This document shows, piece after piece, positions 57,821 through 64,000 of a DNA stretch of 64,000 nt. The notes beneath the pieces were generated by a model, which worked only from the letters and a program-made list of their open reading frames with translations, was not told the origin of the DNA and ran no database searches. Position numbers and translations under genes: made by a program. The stretch's first letter is position 1. Every line of letters begins with the position of its first letter. This DNA is from Pirellulales bacterium. Its GTDB lineage: Bacteria > Planctomycetota > Planctomycetia > Pirellulales > JANQPP01. The stretch covers positions 1 to 64,000 of the forward strand of contig JANQPP010000214.1 in the NCBI GenBank assembly GCA_028289405.1, written 5' to 3'.

Positions 57821-58918
57821 ATGCCGACCACGTCCGCCGAAATGCCCGTGCCACAGAAGTCGTCGCTCGAAGTCGAAGTGCTCACCGGAAATGCCTTGCG
57901 GCGCGAGCTGCCTTCAATGCGGGAAGAGCACGCGGCGTTGCGGCAGCCCTTGGTAGGGCAGGATCCACGCTGGCTCGCGGTGTTGCAATCAGGCTTGGGC
58001 CACGAACCGTTTTGGCTGCGGGCCCGCCAGGGAGACGAGGTGCGGGGTGTGTTGCCGCTCGTGCTGGTGCGCAGCCGGCTGTTTGGCCGGCATCTGATCA
58101 GCCTGTCCTACGTCAATGCCAGCGGCGTGGGCACCGTGGAAGGGGCGGACTCCAGCGTGGCATCGGCCTTGATTTCCCGTGCAGTGGAACTGGCGGACGA
58201 ACATGACGTGCGCTACCTGGAGTTGCGTCACGAAGAGTCCCATGTGCACGAGTTACTTAGCCGAGAGTCCGCTGAAAAAGTGGAGATGCGGCTGGCCTTG
58301 CCGGGCGACGTGGATAGCTTGCGAAAGCAGCTCAAATCCAAGGTGCGGAACCAAGTTGCCAAGGGGGAGAAACACGAACTCGAAGTGGAGTGGGGCCGAG
58401 AGAATCTGCTCGGCGACTTCTATCGCATCTTCGCCATCAACATGCGGGACTTGGGCACGCCCGTCTTCAGCCGCCGCCTGTTCGCGGCCATGTTGCGGGA
58501 GTTCGGTTCCGACGCGGAAATCTGCCTGGTCCGCCTTCGCCGCCAGACGCTGGCCGCCGCGATCCTCGTGCATGGCCAGGGAATCACCGAAGTTCCCAGC
58601 GCTAGTTCGCTGAGGCGCTACAACCGGTTCAACGCGAACATGCTGATGTATTGGCATCTGCTGCGGCGGGCCACCGAACGCGGACAGAGTTATTTCGATT
58701 TTGGCCGGACCACGCCCGGCAGCAATACGTTCAATTTTAAAAAACAGTGGGGCGCGGAACCGATACCAACCGTGTGGCAGTATTATCTGCGGCAAGGGGA
58801 CCTGTCGGCCATGCGTCCCGAAAATCGCCGCTTTCAGATGGCCATTCAGACATGGAAAAAAATGCCGGTGTGGCTCACGCGTTGGGTGGGACCCATCATC
58901 GTGCGGGGAATTCCTTAG
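57821..58918 (+). CDS. FemAB/GNAT family, XrtA/PEP-CTERM-system-associated
   Basis: ALISRAVELADEHDVRYLELRHEE...LPGDVDSLRKQLKSKVRNQVAKGEKHELEVEWG...NRFNANMLMYWHLLRRATERGQSYFDFGRTTPGSNTFNFKKQWGAEP. Confidence 0.9.
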   Translation: MPTTSAEMPVPQKSSLEVEVLTGNALRRELPSMREEHAALRQPLVGQDPRWLAVLQSGLGHEPFWLRARQGDEVRGVLPLVLVRSRLFGRHLISLSYVNASGVGTVEGADSSVASALISRAVELADEHDVRYLELRHEESHVHELLSRESAEKVEMRLALPGDVDSLRKQLKSKVRNQVAKGEKHELEVEWGRENLLGDFYRIFAINMRDLGTPVFSRRLFAAMLREFGSDAEICLVRLRRQTLAAAILVHGQGITEVPSASSLRRYNRFNANMLMYWHLLRRATERGQSYFDFGRTTPGSNTFNFKKQWGAEPIPTVWQYYLRQGDLSAMRPENRRFQMAIQTWKKMPVWLTRWVGPIIVRGIP

Positions 58919-58975
58919 TGCCAATTGGCCACCAGCGCGTGGTGTATCCTTTAGAAGATCTAACCGACATTTGCC

Positions 58976-60130
58976 ATGCCCGCTTCAACTTCACCTTTGG
59001 CCAATCCGGTGACGAATTCGGAATCCTCTTCCAGCGAGAAAGCCGCGATCGCGCTGTTTGTCGATTTAGATGGCACGCTGATCGATACGGACGTGCTGGC
59101 CGAAGCCACGTTGCAAGCCGTGCGGCGGAACCCGCTATTTCTATTTCAATTGCCGTGGCTGGTGTCGCGTGGCCGCGCACGCTTCAAGCAGGAGATTGCC
59201 CGCCGTGTGCCCGTGGATGCGACACTGTTGCCTTACCAACGGGAAGTGCTCGACTATCTCCACGCTTGCAAAGCGGAAGGGCAAACTTTGATCCTGGCCA
59301 CCGCCACCGACCAATCGTGGGCCCATGCCGTGGCGGAGCATTTGGGCATCTTCGAGGCGGTACTCGCCAGCGACGGAGTTCGCAATCTCAAGGGGAAGGG
59401 CAAGTTGGCCGCCATCGAGGCCGATTGCCACGAACGGGGTTGGTCGGATTTCGGGTATGCCGGCGATGCCCACGCTGACTTGCCGATTTGGAGGGCGGCC
59501 CGGGACGTGTACGTGGTTGCTCCGAGTGGCCGGCTGCGCCGCAGCCTGACCGACATGCAGCGTCCTTACAACATCTTGGGCTCTTCCCGAGCGTGGCATG
59601 AGGCACCCCACACCCTGTTGCAAGGTGCCCACTGGTGGCCCAATGCTTGGCTGCTATTACCCGCTCTGCTAGCCACGCTTTTCGTCAGCGGAGTGAGTCT
59701 TTCGCTGCTGGCGTGTGCTTTTTTGGTTTGTGTCCTGTTCACCTGGTCCGCCGGTTTCGCGCGTCAGATGGCTTCGCCGTCCGCATCCGATGCATCCGCC
59801 ACTCGACGGAAACGCTTGCCGCTCTTGTCGGCCGCGCGGTGGTGCCTGCTGACATTCTTCGCGGCGAGCCTGGTGAGTCTCGCGGCTTTGCCCTGGTGGT
59901 TCGTGCCGTTCGCGTGGACATTATGGAGTGCCTATGTCGTTGACGCCTTCTGGCTCGCGGAGCACACCGGGTGGAGCGGCGCCAGCCTTGTATGTCGCCA
60001 ACTGCTGCGCGTCGTGGCTGGGGCATTGCTGCTACCCCATCCGATTTCCTGGCCGTCGGTGATTGCTTTTGGGCTGGCCGGAGTTGGCAGCCTATTTGGA
60101 GCCGCGTGGCGGGGCCGCCGGACAGCGTGA
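58976..60130 (+). CDS. HAD-superfamily phosphatase fused to a degenerate UbiA-like membrane domain
   Basis: ALFVDLDGTLIDTDVLAEATLQAVRRNPLFLFQLPWLVSRGRARFKQEIA...GYAGDAHADLPIWRAA; then about 6 TM segments with UbiA-like layout (HWWPNAWLLLPALLA, RQLLRVVAGALLLPHPISW). Confidence 0.8.
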   Translation: MPASTSPLANPVTNSESSSSEKAAIALFVDLDGTLIDTDVLAEATLQAVRRNPLFLFQLPWLVSRGRARFKQEIARRVPVDATLLPYQREVLDYLHACKAEGQTLILATATDQSWAHAVAEHLGIFEAVLASDGVRNLKGKGKLAAIEADCHERGWSDFGYAGDAHADLPIWRAARDVYVVAPSGRLRRSLTDMQRPYNILGSSRAWHEAPHTLLQGAHWWPNAWLLLPALLATLFVSGVSLSLLACAFLVCVLFTWSAGFARQMASPSASDASATRRKRLPLLSAARWCLLTFFAASLVSLAALPWWFVPFAWTLWSAYVVDAFWLAEHTGWSGASLVCRQLLRVVAGALLLPHPISWPSVIAFGLAGVGSLFGAAWRGRRTA

Positions 60131-60135
60131 CGCGG

Positions 60136-61059
60136 ATGAACTCGTCCACTTCCCGCCAAGAAACGCCGTCCAATTCCGAACGGGGCATCGCCGCCGGTAT
60201 TTGGATAGGCTTCGCCCTGTTCGCCATCTACGGCTCATGGGCTCCCTTCGATTTCACTTGGGAAAGCGTGGCCCCGGTCGCTGAGCAGTGGGAGGAGTTG
60301 CGGTCTACCTGGGGGACTGTCCGTTCCCGCACGGACCTGATGGTGAACGTACTGCTGGGAATTCCCCTCGGATGTTTTTTTCTGGCGATTTGGGGGGCAA
60401 CGACCAAATGGTGGCAGGCCTTGGAGCGGTTCGCGGTGATGCTCCTGACGGTCGCCGCCTTCGCGGTGGTTTTGGAAGGGGGACAATTATTTCTCCCGGG
60501 CCGCACGCCTTCGTTGATGGATATCGGCGCGCAAATTCTCGGCGCGTCCATGGGAGCCATCGCCTGGTGGCTGTGGGGCGCGGTCCTGCAGCGCCTGATG
60601 TGGATGGGCACGCAAAAAACGGGCGGCTGGTCGCTTATCGATTTCTCACTGCTGGCATATCTGCTGACCTTGGTCGCGTACCATGGCTATCCCTTTCGTT
60701 TCGCGGTCAGTCCCGTGGATGTCTACCGCAAGTTCCGCGATGGCGTGGTGGTTTTGGTGCCGTTTTCGGGCCGGGATTTTTCTGGTGTTAATTGGAGTGA
60801 ACCACTATTCCATGCGAGTCTTTTTGTTCCCGTGGGATTGGCGTCGGCGCGTTGGTTGGGGAAAGGTGCGCGAGGACCCGCGTTCCTAAAATCCTTGGCG
60901 GCGGGGCTGGGGTTTGTCCTGCTGTTGGAACTGGGGCAAATCATGGTGATCCATCGCGTGGCGGATGTGACTGACCTGATTACCGGCGGCTGCGGCGTGA
61001 TGCTGGGGGTTGCGTTGGGCCTGGCGTGTCGGAGGCGCGGCCATCAAACAAAACCGTGA
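60136..61059 (+). CDS. VanZ-like membrane protein
   Basis: YGSWAPFDFTWE...DLMVNVLLGIPLGCFFLAIWG...VVLEGGQLFLPGRTPSLMDIGAQILGASMGAIAWW. Confidence 0.82.
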   Translation: MNSSTSRQETPSNSERGIAAGIWIGFALFAIYGSWAPFDFTWESVAPVAEQWEELRSTWGTVRSRTDLMVNVLLGIPLGCFFLAIWGATTKWWQALERFAVMLLTVAAFAVVLEGGQLFLPGRTPSLMDIGAQILGASMGAIAWWLWGAVLQRLMWMGTQKTGGWSLIDFSLLAYLLTLVAYHGYPFRFAVSPVDVYRKFRDGVVVLVPFSGRDFSGVNWSEPLFHASLFVPVGLASARWLGKGARGPAFLKSLAAGLGFVLLLELGQIMVIHRVADVTDLITGGCGVMLGVALGLACRRRGHQTKP

Positions 61060-61105
61060 CCAACGCACGTGCTTGGACAGCCATGCAACTAACCCGGTTT
61101 TTCTC

Positions 61106-61849
61106 CTAGAAATAACCCCGCCACCAGTACCAGACGAGTCCGCCCCATTCGTGTAATACTTGTTGCATCAGGCAAGGCGCCTGCCAGCAGGGCAAGAAGC
61201 ATCTCCAATCGAATTTTCTTGGCCCGGATCGAAATTGGCAGCCCCAGGCCCGTACGTCTAAACCTTGATGTCGAAAGCAGGCTACGGCTCTGGGCAGGTG
61301 GATGGCTTCGGTGACCAGCAGGATGCGGTGCGCGCCGGCGGTTTCCAAGATGGGCAGGGCATTTTTCGCGTTGAGGTAGGTGTTGAGCGAAGTTGATTCC
61401 AGGCGGATGCGTTCCGCTGGCACTCCCTGGCCCACCAAATAGTCACGCATTGCCGAAGCCAACGTCAGCTTCGGGTGGCGGGGATCATATCTGCCGCCAC
61501 AAACCACCACGGGGCAAGGAGGACCCGCGTGGTACAGCTTGGCCGCATGCACGCAGCGAAAGAGAGTGTCTTTCGCCAAAAAGGGATGGAGCATGCCGTC
61601 CACTTCGGGCTCCACGTATCCCCCCAGCACCACGATCGCCTCGATGTCCGATGGTCGCCGCGCGGGCTGAGTATATTGCCATTCCAGCGTCCCGCAGGCC
61701 CAATACACCACATAGGGGCAGCACCAGGCCCAAAGCAGCAGATAGCTGACGGTGAGTGCTGCCAGGCGAAGCCCCCGCGCGTGGCGCTTGCGCCATATCC
61801 AGACGATGAGCGCGCCTATCACGAGAAATAGTGCGGTAAAGACGTCCAC
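61106..61849 (-). CDS. YdcF/SanA/ElyC (DUF218) family membrane protein
   Basis: AIVVLGGYVEPEVDG...RCVHAAKLYHAGPPCPVVVCGGRYD...RIRLESTSLNTYLNAKNALPILETAGAHRILLVTEAIHLPRAVACFRHQGLDV. Confidence 0.9.
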   Translation of the reverse strand: MDVFTALFLVIGALIVWIWRKRHARGLRLAALTVSYLLLWAWCCPYVVYWACGTLEWQYTQPARRPSDIEAIVVLGGYVEPEVDGMLHPFLAKDTLFRCVHAAKLYHAGPPCPVVVCGGRYDPRHPKLTLASAMRDYLVGQGVPAERIRLESTSLNTYLNAKNALPILETAGAHRILLVTEAIHLPRAVACFRHQGLDVRAWGCQFRSGPRKFDWRCFLPCWQAPCLMQQVLHEWGGLVWYWWRGYF

Positions 61850-61951
61850 CGAGGGTACCTATCCTTGGCCCAGAACGAGGAGGGACGAACGCGATTACTC
61901 AATTCTAACATAGCGTTCCGTGAAGAGGCCCAATTGGTCCACGGTGGCGGC

Positions 61952-62362
61952 CTATGTTGGTTGCAAAACTTCCGATTGCCGTGCGGCCAAGACGGAACGG
62001 AGCACATCACGGCGGCTGATCATTCCCAGCAGCTTTCCATCACTTACCACCGGCATGCGTCGTAGTCGGAGGCTAATAAACCGGTTCGCGATTTCCGTAA
62101 GAGGCTCCCGAGGGTCGGCCCAGATGACTTCTCGCGTCATGTGGACCTCCACCGGATCTTCCAGCACCTTGCCGTCATAAACCACGGCGAGCAGGGAGAA
62201 TTCGCTGATAATGCCTAAGATATTTTGCTCATCATCGATGACCGGCAAGCCGCTTACCCGTAAGTCCATCAGCTTATCGATTGCGTTCCGGACGGTACAC
62301 CGAGGACTCACCGTGCCGACTTCCGCGTTCATGATGTCTTGGGCCGTGAGTGATTCGGGCAT
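61952..62362 (-). CDS. CBS-domain pair protein
   Basis: MPESLTAQDIMNAEVGTVSPRCTVRNAIDKLMDLRVSGLPVIDDEQNILGIISEFSLL...ANRFISLRLRRMPVVSDGKLLGMISRRDVLRSVL. Confidence 0.9.
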   Translation of the reverse strand: MPESLTAQDIMNAEVGTVSPRCTVRNAIDKLMDLRVSGLPVIDDEQNILGIISEFSLLAVVYDGKVLEDPVEVHMTREVIWADPREPLTEIANRFISLRLRRMPVVSDGKLLGMISRRDVLRSVLAARQSEVLQPT

Positions 62363-62686
62363 GGTGACGTGCTCCTGGGCGGGAATTCTGAAAGGATCGT
62401 GTGACTCGTGAGTGCCTCTGCGGGATGGGAAGAGGACACCAGATGACCGTGAGCATAGAAATATGTAGCACACGGTGAAGCCAGGGGCTGGGACGCTTCC
62501 CCCCCTTCGCCGGAGAAGTCCGGCAGGAGACCATCGAACCAAGTCCGCAAGATCGGCCTAACCGAGAAAACCGGCAATCCAACGGGGATCAAGTTGGATG
62601 TTCCGTGTGCCGAGACTCCCGCGCAGCGGCAAAGATGGTCGATACCGACACACCGCGAGGCATTCTTGGAATCACGAGACCAGTCG

Positions 62687-64000
62687 CTACACCAATTCGG
62701 GAATTGGTGTTTGCATTTCGACCAGGTATTGGGGCCGACCGGCGTGATCCGGCACGGTGGTGCGGCTCACATCGATGCCCAGATTGCGGTAGAGCGTGCC
62801 GAGCACTTCTTGCGGGTGGATCGGCCGATCAACCGGCTCAGCCGCTTGGCGGTCGGTCGCGCCGATGACCTGCCCTGTCCGCATGCCACCCCCAGCCAGG
62901 ACTGCAAAATTGGCCGCTGGCCAATGGTCGCGGCCCGCACCCTTGTTGATCTTCGGCGTACGTCCGAACTCTCCCCATACCACGACGGAGACATCATCGA
63001 GCATGCCGCGTTGATCCAGGTCCTGCACCAAGGCGGATAGCCCTTGATCGAGCATGGGCATGTCTTGGCGGCCCCGTTTGAAGTTGCCACCATGCCAATC
63101 CCAACGGCTAAAGGCCAAGGTGACACAACGGACGCCCGCCTCCACGAGCCGCCGGGCTATGAGGAATTGGTCCAACAGCCGCCAGGGACCATCGGCCATG
63201 AATTCCTTGGAACCCCGGCCATATTGGTCACGGAGTTTGGGATCTTCCTTTTCGATATCGAGGGCGTCGACCAGCTTGCTGGAAGTGAGCACGGAGAATG
63301 CCTGTTCGGTGTAGGCATCTAGGCTGGCGAGTTGGCCCGTGGCGTCGATGTCGCGACGGATGCGGTCCACGCGTTGCAACAAATCCCGCCGGCTTTTCAG
63401 GCGGTCCATATCGATGCCGTTGAGGACCATGTTGGCCATACCTTCGCCGTCGGGCCGGAACGGTGCGTATGCCGGCCCCAGGAAACCGGGTTCGCCCGGA
63501 TTGCCCCAAGGGGCGTGCCGCGTTTTGGGAGAAAGGCCCACGAAAGGCGGTACCGAGGGATCCACGGGCCCCTGGACTTTTGCCAGGAAGGAGCCGAGAC
63601 AGGGGCGCTGTTTCTGGGTAAAGTCCCGCATGCTGTACCCGGAGAAACACATATGCGGCGCGTGTTCGTTGCTGCACCCCTTGAGTGACCGAATGATGGC
63701 GAATTTGTCCATCATTTGGGCCATGCGGGGAAACAGTTCGCAGATTTCAATGCCCGGCACATTGGTCGGAATAGGCTGGAATTCCCCTCGGATTTCGGCG
63801 GGGGCCTCCGGCTTCATGTCGAACATGTCCATATGGGGCGGGCCTCCCGCCAAGAAGATCATGATGACCCCCTTGTGAGACTTCCCCACTCCCGCTTGGG
63901 CTTCGGCCTGCAAGATTTGTGGCAGGCTCGCGCCTCCCATGGCCAGTCCGCCGATTTTCAAGAAATTTCGGCGTGAAACACCATCACAAAAGGCGGCATT
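62687..64000 (-). CDS. DUF1501 domain protein with Tat signal (N-terminus runs off right edge)
   Basis: Frame stays open to the window end: ...[33 protein letters not shown]...[75 protein letters not shown]. Confidence 0.93.
   Translation of the reverse strand, partial: NAAFCDGVSRRNFLKIGGLAMGGASLPQILQAEAQAGVGKSHKGVIMIFLAGGPPHMDMFDMKPEAPAEIRGEFQPIPTNVPGIEICELFPRMAQMMDKFAIIRSLKGCSNEHAPHMCFSGYSMRDFTQKQRPCLGSFLAKVQGPVDPSVPPFVGLSPKTRHAPWGNPGEPGFLGPAYAPFRPDGEGMANMVLNGIDMDRLKSRRDLLQRVDRIRRDIDATGQLASLDAYTEQAFSVLTSSKLVDALDIEKEDPKLRDQYGRGSKEFMADGPWRLLDQFLIARRLVEAGVRCVTLAFSRWDWHGGNFKRGRQDMPMLDQGLSALVQDLDQRGMLDDVSVVVWGEFGRTPKINKGAGRDHWPAANFAVLAGGGMRTGQVIGATDRQAAEPVDRPIHPQEVLGTLYRNLGIDVSRTTVPDHAGRPQYLVEMQTPIPELV

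Noticed and set aside
1-64000. CRISPR arrays, rRNA operons, IS elements
   Set aside because: No direct-repeat/spacer array, rRNA-like conserved segment, or transposase with terminal inverted repeats was recognised by eye. XerD at 30088 looks housekeeping rather than element-borne.

Overview
A 64 kb window from what looks like a Planctomycetes (Pirellulales-like) chromosome. Support: PEP-CTERM/dockerin proteins, a Tat-type DUF1501 protein, ECF sigma factors paired with Ser/Thr kinases, DUF3299 proteins, and an XrtA/PEP-CTERM-type exopolysaccharide cluster. Main blocks: (1) WD40 Ser/Thr kinase plus ECF sigma factor, 1-3817 (-). (2) Efflux permease, HlyD adaptor and TolC-like lipoprotein, 5067-14355 (-), with a PEP-CTERM protein, a BNR sialidase and a small Imm17-like protein on the + strand. 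(3) A putative metal-handling ABC operon, 20888-26248 (-), with a His-rich permease loop and two DUF3299 proteins. (4) smpB, lipB-like, lipA, creatininase, a small HExxH metalloprotease and xerD, 26.4-31 kb. (5) A kinase/sigma pair flanked by two secreted-protein genes that share a near-identical ECF-type promoter; one encodes a 10-residue-periodic repeat protein, 31-36.8 kb. (6) A signalling island, 36.9-44.3 kb (-), in which two CsrA-receiver fusion proteins bracket a giant CheB-CheR-PAS-histidine kinase-REC hybrid that is split by an apparent 1-nt frameshift. Both CsrA-REC leaders can fold into hairpins that expose GGA motifs. (7) A + strand EPS / PEP-CTERM-associated cluster, 46.8-61.1 kb. 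(8) YdcF-like, CBS and DUF1501 genes at the right end. The best candidate for an undescribed system is block 6, a putative phosphorelay-controlled CsrA circuit. No rRNA, intact tRNA or CRISPR array was recognised. All family calls come from reading the sequence and from memory; no database search was run.
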